Assembly (NCBI GenBank): GCA_031284645.1 | Contig: JAITXS010000156.1 | Location: forward strand, 1-27,659 | DNA: 27,659 nucleotides | Origin: Spirochaetaceae bacterium | Lineage (GTDB): Bacteria > Spirochaetota > Spirochaetia > Treponematales > Breznakiellaceae | Direction: 5' to 3' | In this document: positions 1-8,558 of the stretch, one piece after another | Numbering within the stretch: the first letter of the stretch is position 1 | Layout: the number at the start of each line of letters is the position of its first letter | The notes under the pieces: model-generated | Database searches by the model: none | Told to the model about the DNA's origin: nothing | Seen by the model: only the letters and a program-made list of their open reading frames with translations | Program-made: the position numbers and the translations under genes

Positions 1-156
1 TCCCCTGGCAAAGTGGCGCTTTCCGCTGTTTTCTATTCGCAAAAAAATGAGTATCTTTTCTTTAGAATAGTAGATCCCACAGCAGGTCGTCATTATTTTT
101 CAAAGACCTTTGATGATCACATTAAAGCGGGACAATTTTATATCAAAGGACGTTAA
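1..156 (+). CDS. mltG: Endolytic murein transglycosylase MltG (YceG-like), C-terminal fragment
   Basis: An open frame enters from the left edge and stops at TAA 154-156, giving the last 51 residues of a protein. The fragment has the shape of the MltG/YceG C-terminus: a Ser-Pro-Gly-Lys segment (normally NPG), a stretch reading NEYLFFRIVDPTAGRHYFSK, then a KTFDDH-like end. In the family this is the part after the catalytic glutamate, which lies outside the window. MltG is an inner-membrane enzyme that cleaves nascent glycan strands in the periplasm. The stop is two bases before the dnaG start, so the genes are probably co-transcribed. Identification is from pattern recognition of a short tail, so it is likely but not certain. 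Confidence 0.72.
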   Translation, partial: SPGKVALSAVFYSQKNEYLFFRIVDPTAGRHYFSKTFDDHIKAGQFYIKGR

Positions 157-158
157 TT

Positions 159-2012
159 GTGCCGTATATTTCCCGGAAAACAATTGACGAAATTCAAGAA
201 CGTCTGGATGCTGTGAGTATTATCGGCGAATACGTGCGTTTGGAACGGCGCGGCGAAACTTACTGGGGGCTTTGCCCCTTTCACAATGAAAAGACGCCGT
301 CTTTTTCAGTTAATCAGGAACGGAAATCGTATTATTGTTTCGGCTGTCAGGAAGGCGGCGGGGTTGTTAATTTTCTTATGGCCATAGAAAAGATCAGCTT
401 TCCCGAAGCGCTTACTCAGCTTGCCAAAAAAACCGGTGTTGAAATTTACTACGAAAATTCCGGCGAATCTTCGCTTTCAAAAACCGAAGATAATCTTTCC
501 CGAAAAAAAGATGATCTTGTTGAATTATACAGAAGGGTTGCCGGCAGTTTTCACTATATTTTAATGGAAAAAGAAGAGGGGAGGGGGGCTAAAAACTATA
601 TCCTTGAGCGTGCGATTAACCCGGGGACGATAGATAACTTTAATATAGGTTACGCTCCGGCAGACCGCCTGTGGCTGTATAAATTTTTAATTGCAAAAGG
701 ATATTCACAAGAATTTTTAAGCGAAAGTGCGCTTTTCTCAAAGAAATATCCGCAATACGCGTTTTTTTCAAACAGGCTTATCTTTCCGATAAACGATCGG
801 CAGGGGAGGACAGTCGCATTTGGCGGAAGGATTTTAAGCGGGGACGGGCCAAAATATATTAATTCGCCGGAATCGCTTGTCTATAAAAAGCGGGATACGC
901 TTTTTGCTCTTGATAAAGCGCTTACTGTGATACGTAAGACCCGTGAAGTTTTTGTATGCGAGGGTTTTATGGACGTTATTGCGTTACATCAGGCCGGAAT
1001 AAGTAATTCCGTAGCTCCGCTGGGGACTGCTTTTACCGATGAGCAAGCGCGGCTGCTTCGACGCTGGGCCGAGAAGGTTAACCTTGTTTTTGATAGCGAC
1101 GAGGCAGGTCAAAACGCTGCGGTTAAAGGGATTATCACCTGCCGGAAAAACGCGCTTTCCTGTTCGCTTATTATCCCGCAAGCGCCGGAAAACGAAATTC
1201 CTCAAGACGGGGAGGAAAAAGAGTTGAAAAAGTTCAAAGATCCCGCCGATATTTTAAAGAATTCCGGTGAAGAACTCTTGTTTAATTCATTAAAAAATAC
1301 TATTATTGATGTTGACTATCTGATTACAAAAAGCAAGAAGGATTTTCTGAATAGACATGATGATTCACAAGGGATGTCAAAGGCTATAGCCTTTCTGTCT
1401 CCGTTTTATTATAGCATTGATTCCGAGGTGGATAAAGAAATTTTTTATAAAAAAGTCGCGGATAATTTTGGTGTGGAACCACAATCGGTCTTGCATGAGT
1501 TACAATTTGGACGGAACCGGGAATCGGCTCCCAATAGTACGATTGTACCGAAAAATATTTCAAGAACTGTAACCATGAACGAAGAACTTTTCTTGCTTAC
1601 GGCGCTTGTCGTTAATTGCGAACATTACCCCGCTCTTTTTGAAAAGCTACGGGCAAGCTTACCGAAAGAGGAGTTTTACAATCAAGACGCGAAAAACATC
1701 TATCTGGCTTTAGAGGAATGTTTCCGAAGGGGTCCTCTCAGTCTGGATGCGGTTTTATCCTGTATTGAGGATAGCGTCTTACGTATTTTTCTTACGCAAA
1801 AAAGTGCTGTTGCTGAATTTTCAGAAGATCCGGAACGGCTTGTGAACGGTGGGATAAAGGGCGTAAAGATAAAACGGCTTGAAAGCCGAAGGCAAAAAAT
1901 AATAACGGAAATGAAGCTCGCGAGAAATGAGGAAAAAAATCTCGATGATCTTCTTTCCGAAAAAATGATTATTGATTCTGAGTTACAGACATTAAAGGGG
2001 GCTCATTCATGA
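159..2012 (+). CDS. dnaG: DNA primase DnaG
   Basis: This 617-residue protein makes the RNA primers for replication. The N-terminal CHC2 zinc-binding domain has ligands C39, H42, C60 and C63. The TOPRIM catalytic domain shows the conserved glutamate in EGFMD (268-272) and the metal-binding DSD at 312-314, preceded by the RNA polymerase-basic segment with NRLIFPI and GGRIL near 205-226. The C-terminal ~170 residues are divergent, as usual for the helicase-binding part. The start is GTG at 159 with a purine-rich AAAGGA about 9 bases upstream that lies inside the end of mltG. The stop overlaps the rpoD ATG. The dnaG-rpoD pairing is the widespread macromolecular-synthesis arrangement, here without rpsU. 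Confidence 0.97.
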   Translation: MPYISRKTIDEIQERLDAVSIIGEYVRLERRGETYWGLCPFHNEKTPSFSVNQERKSYYCFGCQEGGGVVNFLMAIEKISFPEALTQLAKKTGVEIYYENSGESSLSKTEDNLSRKKDDLVELYRRVAGSFHYILMEKEEGRGAKNYILERAINPGTIDNFNIGYAPADRLWLYKFLIAKGYSQEFLSESALFSKKYPQYAFFSNRLIFPINDRQGRTVAFGGRILSGDGPKYINSPESLVYKKRDTLFALDKALTVIRKTREVFVCEGFMDVIALHQAGISNSVAPLGTAFTDEQARLLRRWAEKVNLVFDSDEAGQNAAVKGIITCRKNALSCSLIIPQAPENEIPQDGEEKELKKFKDPADILKNSGEELLFNSLKNTIIDVDYLITKSKKDFLNRHDDSQGMSKAIAFLSPFYYSIDSEVDKEIFYKKVADNFGVEPQSVLHELQFGRNRESAPNSTIVPKNISRTVTMNEELFLLTALVVNCEHYPALFEKLRASLPKEEFYNQDAKNIYLALEECFRRGPLSLDAVLSCIEDSVLRIFLTQKSAVAEFSEDPERLVNGGIKGVKIKRLESRRQKIITEMKLARNEEKNLDDLLSEKMIIDSELQTLKGAHS

Positions 2013-3913
2013 AAGGTGAAACGATGGAAAATGAAGAAGCACAAACGGGTACCGCCGGACCGACGGTGCTCGAAAAATCTAATACTCAATTAAAAATCAA
2101 AGGGAAAGAAGAAGAAAAGGCGGATCCTTTTGCTTTTCACCCTGATTTTCAAGTCGATGAAAAAGAAAATGAAAGCGATATAGAAAACGATCCTGCTGTT
2201 TTAAAACTTCTTGAAGACGGACGGGAGAAAAAAACGCTTTCCTATGACGAACTTTCAGATTATTTACCCGAATACATAGCGAATTCTGAAAAAATTGAAA
2301 TTGTTCTTGCCTTACTTGAAAAAAATCATATCGCCCTTGTTGAGGAAGACAATCTCAGTGATGAAGAAGCCATAGCACCGGTAAAGCGAAAGAAGTCTTC
2401 ATCCGATAAAAAACGCCTTGTGTACAACGAAAAGGAATCCACTATTGATGATCCGGTCCGCTTATACCTCCGTGAGATTGGCCGTGAAAATCTGCTTTCC
2501 GCCGAGCAGGAAGTTGAGCTTTCAAAAAAGATGGAAAAGGGCGAGAATATCATCAAAAACGTGATAAAAAAATCAGGCATGATTATCACTGAATTCTATC
2601 ATATCGCACAGAGAGCGTTTTCAAAAAAAGACCCAAAAGATTTAAGCTTGTCAAAAAAAGAATTAAGCGAATATATGACCGAACGACGTCGGCTTATTCA
2701 TTTTTACCGCGAGTCTTTGCGCTTAATCGGCGTTGATATACGGAATTACATAGATATAAAACGGAAACTCATCACAAAGGGCCTCCGTTTTTCCGAGGAT
2801 AAAGAACTACAAAATCTTCGTAAAAAAATTCTTGAGGTAATTGCATCCTCTGAAATTCATCCCGATGAAATCATCAGTTTTTCAGAACGATTTGTGCAAG
2901 CCGCAAAAAAAATAAAACGTTTACGGCGTGATAAAGAGCGCATTGAAAAACGTCTTAATGTCTCATCAAAACAGGAATTGAGTACATTGGGGCGCCATCT
3001 CACGATTAAAGAGGAACGGGAACGTGTTGAAAGTGAGCTTGGTCTCAGTTCGGAAGAAATAAAAGAAAAGATACATCATATACAACAAAATAAAAAGCAG
3101 CTTGATAAAATAGAAGCTGATTTTGAAGAACCTGTTGAACGTATCAATCAGCTTGCAAAAGAAGTGAATAGCGGCCGGATTATGATGAAGAGCGCAAAAG
3201 ACAGCCTGATTACGGCAAATCTTCGTTTGGTCGTTTCGATCGCCAAAAAATATACGAATAGGGGTTTGCATTTCTTTGATCTTGTACAGGAAGGAAATAT
3301 TGGCTTGATTAAAGCGGTTGAAAAATTTGAGTATAAAAAAGGGTTTAAATTTTCAACCTATGCAACATGGTGGATCAGGCAGGCTATAACCCGTTCAATT
3401 TCAGATCAGGCGCGGACTATCCGTGTTCCGGTTCACATGATTGAACAAATAAATAAAGTTGTCCGCGAATCACGCCAGCTTTTACAATCTTTGGGACGAG
3501 AACCGTCAGATGAAGAGATCGCCGAAAAACTCGGTTGGACCGCGATTCGGGTAAAATCGGTTAAGAATGTTGCCCGCGAGCCCATATCGCTTGAAGCGCC
3601 GGTAGGAGAGGAAGAAGATTCCCAGCTTGGTGATTTTATTGAAGACGATCATGTAGAGAATCCGGCAAACAAAACAGCCTTTACGCTTTTACAGGAGCAG
3701 CTTTTCCGCGTGCTTGCGACTTTACCGAAACGCGAACAGGAAGTACTCAAGATGCGTGTTGGTTTAGACGATGGTTATTCGCTTACTTTGGAAGAAGTGG
3801 GGCTTTATTTTAATGTTACCCGCGAACGTATCAGGCAGATCGAGGCAAAGGCTTTACGGCGACTTCGCCACCCGAAACGGAGCAGAAGGTTAAAAGATTA
3901 TTTGGATCATTAA
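2009..3913 (+). CDS. rpoD: Primary RNA polymerase sigma factor (RpoD, sigma-70)
   Basis: This is the housekeeping sigma factor, 634 residues. Region 1.1-like sequence covers roughly 60-120. Region 1.2 begins at DDPVRLYLREIG (147-158). A long charged, helical non-conserved insert runs about 170-390. Regions 2.1-2.4 contain NLRLVVSIAKKYTNRGLHFF, DLVQEGNIGLIKAVEKFEY and YATWWIRQAI (404-460), region 3 follows, and region 4 has the helix-turn-helix at TLEEVGLYFNVTRERIRQIE (593-612). The ATG at 2009 overlaps the dnaG stop as ATGA. A second in-frame ATG at 2024 with AAAGGTG in front could be the true start and would remove five residues. The long insert is typical of large primary sigma factors. It belongs to the same transcription unit as dnaG. 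Confidence 0.97.
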   Translation: MKGETMENEEAQTGTAGPTVLEKSNTQLKIKGKEEEKADPFAFHPDFQVDEKENESDIENDPAVLKLLEDGREKKTLSYDELSDYLPEYIANSEKIEIVLALLEKNHIALVEEDNLSDEEAIAPVKRKKSSSDKKRLVYNEKESTIDDPVRLYLREIGRENLLSAEQEVELSKKMEKGENIIKNVIKKSGMIITEFYHIAQRAFSKKDPKDLSLSKKELSEYMTERRRLIHFYRESLRLIGVDIRNYIDIKRKLITKGLRFSEDKELQNLRKKILEVIASSEIHPDEIISFSERFVQAAKKIKRLRRDKERIEKRLNVSSKQELSTLGRHLTIKEERERVESELGLSSEEIKEKIHHIQQNKKQLDKIEADFEEPVERINQLAKEVNSGRIMMKSAKDSLITANLRLVVSIAKKYTNRGLHFFDLVQEGNIGLIKAVEKFEYKKGFKFSTYATWWIRQAITRSISDQARTIRVPVHMIEQINKVVRESRQLLQSLGREPSDEEIAEKLGWTAIRVKSVKNVAREPISLEAPVGEEEDSQLGDFIEDDHVENPANKTAFTLLQEQLFRVLATLPKREQEVLKMRVGLDDGYSLTLEEVGLYFNVTRERIRQIEAKALRRLRHPKRSRRLKDYLDH

Positions 3914-3927
3914 CGAAAAATAATGAT

Positions 3928-3951
3928 GGGGAAGATATTATTCTTTTCCCC
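3928..3951 (+). other. Hairpin after rpoD, weak terminator candidate
   Basis: A six-base-pair stem, GGGGAA (3928-3933) with TTCCCC (3946-3951), encloses a 12-base AT-rich loop fifteen bases after the rpoD stop. No T tract follows directly, so it is a poor intrinsic terminator. It may instead mark a processing site or partial read-through to the next gene. Confidence 0.3.
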
Positions 3952-4021
3952 AAGTGGAAAACAGTCATCTTTTAAAAATCATATGGGTTTTAAAGGGACA
4001 ATTATAATATGAGAAGGAGTT

Positions 4022-4873
4022 ATGATGACAACAGAAGAAGTATTTGAAAAATTGCGTGAATTACAAGAGGTTCTTACGCAAAAAATTACGCTTGAAAGAG
4101 AAATGGCTGATATTCCCAAGATTTTAAGTTCTTCGGAAGAGCTTGTTCACCGCCTGAAACAGAATTATATTGACAAAGATCAAGAGTATGTTACATGGAA
4201 AAAGAAAGAAAGCGAATGTCGAAACGCACTTGTAATTGCGGAAAGTGATCGGGAAAAATGTGAAAAAAAGATGGACGCCACTACAACGCAAAGAGAAATT
4301 GAGGCGCTTGATAAAGAAATTGTCGAAGCCGCCAAAAAAGAAGAGGCATTCCGCAGAGATTTACGTTCTATAGAGCAAAAAGCAACGGAGCTTAATGAAT
4401 CCATGCGGCAGGATAAAGAATTTATGGACGGACAGGAAAAAGAGCTTAACGAACGTAAAAGGAGTATTGAAAAAGAACTGTCCGAAAAGCAAAAACTGCT
4501 TAATGTTATTGATGAAAATGAAAAAAAATTAACGGACGGAATGGATCCCGAGCTTATTTTTAAATTTAAGCGTATTATTCGTAAGAAGCGGGGGAAGGGA
4601 ATTGTCGCGGTTAAAGGCAGGGAACATCCTGTCTGTATGGGCTGCCACATGATTCTTCCGATTCAATTTGCCGCTGAAGTAAGGCAGGGTAAAGATATTT
4701 TATCCTGTCCGTATTGTTCAAGTATTCTGTATTTTCAGGAATCTGATGAGGGTGAAGAAGAATTCTTTGATGACGATGATTCTGGAAGCCTTGCCGATCT
4801 GGAAGATATTGAAGATGAACTGGAAGAAGATGACGAGGAAGAAGAAACAATTAATATTGATTATGAAGAATAG
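4022..4873 (+). CDS. Coiled-coil protein with C4-type zinc ribbon and acidic tail
   Basis: This 283-residue protein has three parts. Residues 1-170 are a heptad-rich, charged coiled coil. Next comes a zinc ribbon with CMGC (C205, C208) and CPYC (C229, C232), preceded by a basic patch, KFKRIIRKKRGKG. A strongly acidic tail from about 241 consists almost entirely of D, E and spacers. The coiled-coil plus ribbon layout matches the COG1579 family (C4-type zinc ribbon proteins), which are thought to bind nucleic acid but lack a settled function. I recall a gene of this type next to rpoD in other treponemes. The start is ATG at 4022 (or 4025) behind GGAG. It could be co-transcribed with rpoD or use its own promoter; a TATAAT lies at 4003-4008 but has no convincing -35 and is very close to the start. 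Confidence 0.85.
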   Translation: MMTTEEVFEKLRELQEVLTQKITLEREMADIPKILSSSEELVHRLKQNYIDKDQEYVTWKKKESECRNALVIAESDREKCEKKMDATTTQREIEALDKEIVEAAKKEEAFRRDLRSIEQKATELNESMRQDKEFMDGQEKELNERKRSIEKELSEKQKLLNVIDENEKKLTDGMDPELIFKFKRIIRKKRGKGIVAVKGREHPVCMGCHMILPIQFAAEVRQGKDILSCPYCSSILYFQESDEGEEEFFDDDDSGSLADLEDIEDELEEDDEEEETINIDYEE

Positions 4874-4961
4874 ATCGCTCATTCACCACCGATTTTGTTG
4901 TTTAAACCAATCATCAGGATCGGGATGGATGATGAGATAAAAAATGAATTTAGTATTGTTT

Positions 4962-5384
4962 AGCGGTGAGTCAAGCTGCCGCGTCCTTAGTGTTTAAAAC
5001 GAGCACTTAAGATGAGGAAAGTCCGGGCTCCGTAGGGCACGATGCCGGGTAACACCCGGGGTTCGGTTTTTAACCGAAAACAGAAAGCGCAGCAGAAAAT
5101 AAACCGCCTTAAGCGTCTTGAAAACAGGCGCCGGGTAAGGGTGAAAAGGCGGGGTAAAAGCCCACCGCGGAACCGGTAACGGTTCCGGCAGTGTAAGCCT
5201 CATCGGGAGCAAAATCAAACAGCGGCGGGACTGCCCGTCCGTCTCGCTTAAAAAAGCGGGAACGCCGCGGGTAGATTGCGAACATTTCTTCCGCAAGGAC
5301 GAAAGAAGATAGATGGCAACGCTTTACGCTTTTTTGTAAAACAAAAAAACGTGAAGAACAGAACCCGGCTTATGACTCACTGCT
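4962..5384 (+). ncRNA. rnpB: RNase P RNA, bacterial type A
   Basis: This is the catalytic RNA of RNase P, which trims tRNA 5' ends. The conserved 5' core GAGGAAAGTCCGGGCTCC lies at 5014-5031. The central block reads AGGGTGAAAA, then GGTAAAAGCCCACCGCGG, then GAGCAAAATCAAA. The 3' core contains AGATAGATGGC and ACAGAACCCGGCTTA (5358-5372). The ends pair as helix P1: AGCGGTGAGTCA (4962-4973) with TGACTCACTGCT (5373-5384), with one G-T pair. The order of blocks follows the E. coli type A molecule. An AT-rich hairpin near 5328-5352 (ACG/CGT closing a T-run/A-run stem) enlarges the 3' half, giving about 423 nucleotides. Ends are set by P1 and are good to a few bases. No clear promoter was found, so read-through from the zinc-ribbon gene 88 bases upstream is possible. 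Confidence 0.96.
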
Positions 5385-5391
5385 TTTTTTT
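5373..5391 (+). terminator. P1 3' strand plus T tract ending rnpB
   Basis: The 3' strand of the RNase P P1 helix is followed at once by eight T residues (5384-5391). The P1 stem therefore probably doubles as, or abuts, the intrinsic terminator. Its partner strand is 400 bases upstream, so a local hairpin is not obvious, and this makes the mechanism uncertain. Confidence 0.5.
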
Positions 5392-5631
5392 ATTTTCACC
5401 GGCGGATTTTACTATAAATAATGTGTATTCTGTCTACTAGAACGAATCTCGAAATCTGTCGGGCCTACATGACTAAGACATACTCCTCATGAAAACAGTA
5501 TCTAAAAGCAAATGCGCCGATTTTTATATGTACTATTTTCATTAAAAAGACAGATTTCCACCTTTCTCCATGCTCCACCAATAATCCCAACTCCGATAAA
5601 TTTCCGGCAAGTGCCTTACCCAAAATCTCTC
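5392..5631. other. Non-coding AT-rich gap between rnpB and the sugar-binding gene
   Basis: I see no gene, tRNA or clear repeat here. On the minus strand a frame of about 47 codons ends near 5550 and a 25-codon ORF follows it. Neither has a ribosome binding site, and the first runs through the plus-strand promoter, so I do not call them. A decayed gene cannot be excluded. Confidence 0.5.
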
Positions 5632-5661
5632 TTGACAAAAAAAGAAGTATTGTAATATACT
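5632..5661 (+). promoter_or_regulatory. Sigma-70 promoter for the 5779 sugar-binding gene
   Basis: A perfect -35 TTGACA (5632-5637) is followed after 18 bases by TATACT (5656-5661), five of six matches to the -10 consensus. Predicted transcription start is near 5668, leaving a leader of about 110 bases. The leader holds a palindrome CAGTACTG (5709-5716) and a small hairpin, GTAAAGATT with AATCTTAC (5728-5751), just before the AAGGAG at 5765-5770. Whether these regulate expression is unknown. Confidence 0.75.
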
Positions 5662-5778
5662 AAATTGTAAGTTTATATATTAAAAGCATGACGGACGGCA
5701 ACAGGGATCAGTACTGTAAATTAGAACGTAAAGATTTTGTTAGAATCTTACAAATATATTTTGCAAGGAGAATCAAAG

Positions 5779-6702
5779 ATGAAAAAGAAAATTGTGCTGG
5801 GCTTCGTGTTATTATCTGCATTTGCTTGTGTATCAGTTTGGGCAAAACCCGGAGACGAGAAAATGCAAGCGGTTTTTATTGCTGGGGATTCTGTAGACGA
5901 CTATTGGCTTCAGGTCCGCTCCGGTGCTGAAGATAAAGCAAAAGAACTGAGTAATGTGGATTTTTCTTTTGAGTCTCCCAAGGACGCAGCAAATCAACAA
6001 CAATTGGTCGAGGATGCCATTACAAAAGAAGTCGATATCCTGATGATTGCTCCGTTAAACACAGACACTCTTGTTCAAAGTATTGAAAAGGCGAAAACAG
6101 CAGGAATCAAAGTCATTATCATTGACTTTCCGGTAGATACGAATAATTACGATGTTTTCCTGTCCGGTAATAACGGCGCCGCCGCTCGTAAAGCTGCAGA
6201 CGAAATGGCAAAGCTTATCGGTAAAAAAGGCGAAATTGCTATTATCAACGCTAAATCCGGCGATGTAAGAGCTATGATACGCGAAAACGATTTCAAAGAT
6301 CAGATTGCCAAGAAGTATCCCAGGATTACGGTTGTCGGTACTCAATATTCTGACGGAGATAAAAGCAAAGCGCTTACTATTGCTGCGGATTTTATCACGG
6401 CTAACCCTGATCTGGCAGGAATTTATACCTGTAATGGAGATTCCACCCTTGGCGCGGGTAATGCCATTGAAGAAAAAAATAAGACCGGCACAATCAAATT
6501 AGTTGGTTTTGACTTGACTGATGATACAAAGGCATTGATCCAGCGCAATACACTCAATGTTGCTATGGTTCAAAACCCCTATCAGATGGGATTACAAGCT
6601 CTGCAAGCCGGAGTAGACCTTGTAAACGCCAAAAAAGTGAAGAAAAATATTGATATCAACGCAAGGGTCATTACAAAAGCAAACATAAATTCAGTAAAAT
6701 AA
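5779..6702 (+). CDS. Periplasmic sugar-binding protein, RbsB/Peripla_BP_4 type, orphan
   Basis: This is a 307-residue substrate-binding protein of the ribose/galactose family (type I periplasmic-binding fold). Residues 1-22 form a signal peptide ending VWA, consistent with signal peptidase I cleavage. A cysteine at 16 in SAFAC could suit the relaxed spirochaete lipobox, so a lipoprotein is possible. Family features include the N-terminal IAGDSVDDYWLQV strand-helix, ILMIAPLNTDTL, VIIIDFPVDT, GIYTCNGDSTLGAGNA and LVGFDLTDDT. The start is ATG 5779 with AAGGAG eight bases upstream; an upstream in-frame ATG at 5737 has no ribosome binding site and would spoil the signal peptide. No permease or ATPase adjoins it, and it sits between its own promoter and terminator. 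It may feed a transporter encoded elsewhere or a chemoreceptor. The exact sugar cannot be told. Confidence 0.9.
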   Translation: MKKKIVLGFVLLSAFACVSVWAKPGDEKMQAVFIAGDSVDDYWLQVRSGAEDKAKELSNVDFSFESPKDAANQQQLVEDAITKEVDILMIAPLNTDTLVQSIEKAKTAGIKVIIIDFPVDTNNYDVFLSGNNGAAARKAADEMAKLIGKKGEIAIINAKSGDVRAMIRENDFKDQIAKKYPRITVVGTQYSDGDKSKALTIAADFITANPDLAGIYTCNGDSTLGAGNAIEEKNKTGTIKLVGFDLTDDTKALIQRNTLNVAMVQNPYQMGLQALQAGVDLVNAKKVKKNIDINARVITKANINSVK

Positions 6703-6727
6703 TGACAAAGATTTAATCGAATTTATG

Positions 6728-6779
6728 GGTGGGGTATTTTGAAACATTACTTTCAAGATACTCCACCGGGAGTATTTTT
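6728..6779 (+). terminator. Strong intrinsic terminator after the sugar-binding gene
   Basis: A 17-pair stem (6728-6744 with 6751-6767), complementary except for two G-T pairs, has a six-base loop CATTAC. A T5 run follows at 6775-6779. It lies 25 bases after the stop and closes the gene as a single transcription unit. Confidence 0.85.
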
Positions 6780-6881
6780 ACCCTTAAGTCCAAACCTTAT
6801 TCACAGCGGTGATTGTTTAAAATGAGCATCCCTGATATACCCTCTTGACAGATAACTAAAAAATCAATCAATGTATATACA

Positions 6882-7517
6882 ATGAAGTCAGTATTATGCT
6901 TTGGCGATTCAAACACATGGGCTTATAATCCGGAAACAGGTACCCGCTATCCATACGAAATACGCTGGACAAGTGTTTTACAAAAAGCACTCGGAGATTC
7001 TTGGACAATTATACCGGAGGGTTTTAACGGGCGGACTACCGTATTCTCCGACCCATTTATGCCGTACAGAAACGGTCTTGAGTTTTTTCCTGCAATTATA
7101 GGGTCTCACTATCCTCTGGATATTTTAATCATTATGCTTGGCACAAATGACACCAAAAGCGTTTTTGATCTTCCGGTACACAATATCACAGGCGGCCTTG
7201 AAGCGCTGATAAAGGCAGCGCGGGGTAAAGCGTATGGCATAAACGGCGGAGATCCGAAAATTTTGATTGTATCCCCGGCAATAATTACCGAAGGAGATCA
7301 AAATAAGGCCGTATTTGACTTACGGCAATTTCAAGGCAGCGCAGAAAAAAGCATACAGTTTGGAGCGGCCTGCAAAGCCCTTGCACAAAAAACACTCTGC
7401 TCTTTTTTTGACGCATCCAAAATCGCTTTTTCAAGCTCTATTGACGGCATACACCTAACGCCGGAATCCCACAAAACACTTGGCCTGGAACTTGCTGCCC
7501 TTATAAAGAGACTTTAG
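6882..7517 (+). CDS. SGNH/GDSL-type hydrolase (arylesterase-like)
   Basis: This 211-residue protein is an SGNH-family esterase/acyl hydrolase. Block I is CFGDSNTW with the nucleophile S10. Block II is NGRTT (49-53). Block III is GTND with N89. Block V is DGIHLT with the catalytic pair D188 and H191. The length suits the single-domain cytoplasmic arylesterase group, and no signal peptide is visible. The substrate is not predictable; members act on short acyl esters or on acetyl groups of carbohydrates. The ATG at 6882 gives the expected N-terminus but has no Shine-Dalgarno sequence. A TTGACA at 6845-6850 has no -10 at the usual distance. It is preceded by the sugar-binding gene's terminator and converges on the lipoprotein gene 25 bases away. 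Confidence 0.9.
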   Translation: MKSVLCFGDSNTWAYNPETGTRYPYEIRWTSVLQKALGDSWTIIPEGFNGRTTVFSDPFMPYRNGLEFFPAIIGSHYPLDILIIMLGTNDTKSVFDLPVHNITGGLEALIKAARGKAYGINGGDPKILIVSPAIITEGDQNKAVFDLRQFQGSAEKSIQFGAACKALAQKTLCSFFDASKIAFSSSIDGIHLTPESHKTLGLELAALIKRL

Positions 7518-7542
7518 ACTCTTTTTAAGGGAGCCCCATAAT

Positions 7543-8550
7543 TTACGGGAGAACAGTTGCATTCAGAGAGCTCGGATTAAAATTATAGCCTGAACGGCTC
7601 AACGATACTTTCAACAAGCGCCCGTTTATCTGATTGAGGCCACTTACCTTTACACTATACACTTTATTGTCATTTGACGATACAGAAAGCAAAGTAATGG
7701 GTATTGGTTCACCTTGAGAGTCAGTAATGTCCTCAACCGTAATATTCGAGAGTTCCAAAGGAGTATTGAGCGCATTGCTTAAAGTGATCGTTATCGAGGC
7801 ATTATACAGATCAGCTTCCGAATGTATACTGAGAGTTTCAAAATCAACTGTAATATAGCCGGTATTATTCGGCAGTAAAAAAACGCCTAAAAAGGTCGGC
7901 GAGCTGTATACTTCGGCAAGCGTTGTTGTGTTGAATGCTTTATGCGTAACATACATAGCCGTATACGCATACGCGCTGCCGCCGGAGGAGGAACTATTGG
8001 CTACAACATCTGCGTTATTATTTGAATTTAAATACGCCGGATTAACTAAATCGGCACTGTAAAAAAAATAGCGATTGTCACTTGGATACGGCGTAATAAG
8101 TTCCCGAGACCTTAAAATCTGCGGGCCTGATCGGTCATTCATACGGAAAAAATTTCTGCTGGAAAACGCCGATCCCACGGAAGACGCATTATTATTTGTA
8201 GTTACCGTATATGATTTTAACGCATTATAATCACTATACAGCGTTGGGTTAATATCCTGATACGTGCTCTCCGACGGCGAAGAGACAATCCTTCCGCTTA
8301 TATAAATTCGGTAAAATATATAGTAGTTATTAAGAAAATGATTAAGATTATTGCCGCTGATACTCGGAATATACGATTGCTGAAAATCCAAAGACACCCA
8401 TGAACCGTCATCAGGCAGGGCAAAACGCACCGAATTATTCATTGATAAGGTAACCGTATCCGCGCTCACCGGAGCAATATACTGATAGTCTTCTATTCCG
8501 CAGGAGACAAATAAAAATAAAAGAGCGCCCCATACTAAATGTGACCGGAT
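7543..8550 (-). CDS. Putative lipoprotein with non-canonical (ATC?) start
   Basis: The frame read from GTG 8469 gives 308 residues without a signal peptide, but the same frame stays open further upstream and encodes a classic lipoprotein signal: a positive residue, ALLLFLFVSC, then a Gly-Ile-Glu-Asp start of the mature protein (Cys codon 8502-8500). No ATG, GTG or TTG exists in this frame between the upstream TAG and the signal. An ATC at 8550 lies eight bases after AAGGGGG and would give 335 residues with Cys17. The body is rich in Ser, Asn and Tyr, looks beta-rich, and matches no family I recognise. It is the last gene of the cmk-rpsA run. Alternatives are a one-base G deletion in the leader, an ATG-to-ATC mutation, or a sequencing error. 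The boundary given assumes ATC. Confidence 0.6.
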   Translation of the reverse strand: MRSHLVWGALLFLFVSCGIEDYQYIAPVSADTVTLSMNNSVRFALPDDGSWVSLDFQQSYIPSISGNNLNHFLNNYYIFYRIYISGRIVSSPSESTYQDINPTLYSDYNALKSYTVTTNNNASSVGSAFSSRNFFRMNDRSGPQILRSRELITPYPSDNRYFFYSADLVNPAYLNSNNNADVVANSSSSGGSAYAYTAMYVTHKAFNTTTLAEVYSSPTFLGVFLLPNNTGYITVDFETLSIHSEADLYNASITITLSNALNTPLELSNITVEDITDSQGEPIPITLLSVSSNDNKVYSVKVSGLNQINGRLLKVSLSRSGYNFNPSSLNATVLP

Positions 8551-8558
8551 TCCGCTAT

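Noticed and set aside
4003..4008. TATAAT as promoter of the zinc-ribbon gene
   Set aside because: No -35 element at the proper spacing, and the transcript would start inside or next to the ribosome binding site.
4180..4650. 156-codon minus-strand ORF opposite the zinc-ribbon gene
   Set aside because: It is Ser/Leu-rich, as expected from the complement of a Lys/Glu-rich coiled coil.
5392..5680. Short minus-strand frames ending near 5550 and starting next to it
   Set aside because: They are 25 to 47 codons long, lack ribosome binding sites, overlap the plus-strand promoter and match nothing known to me.
5737..5778. Earlier ATG for the first sugar-binding protein
   Set aside because: It has no ribosome binding site and would put 14 residues before a clean signal peptide.
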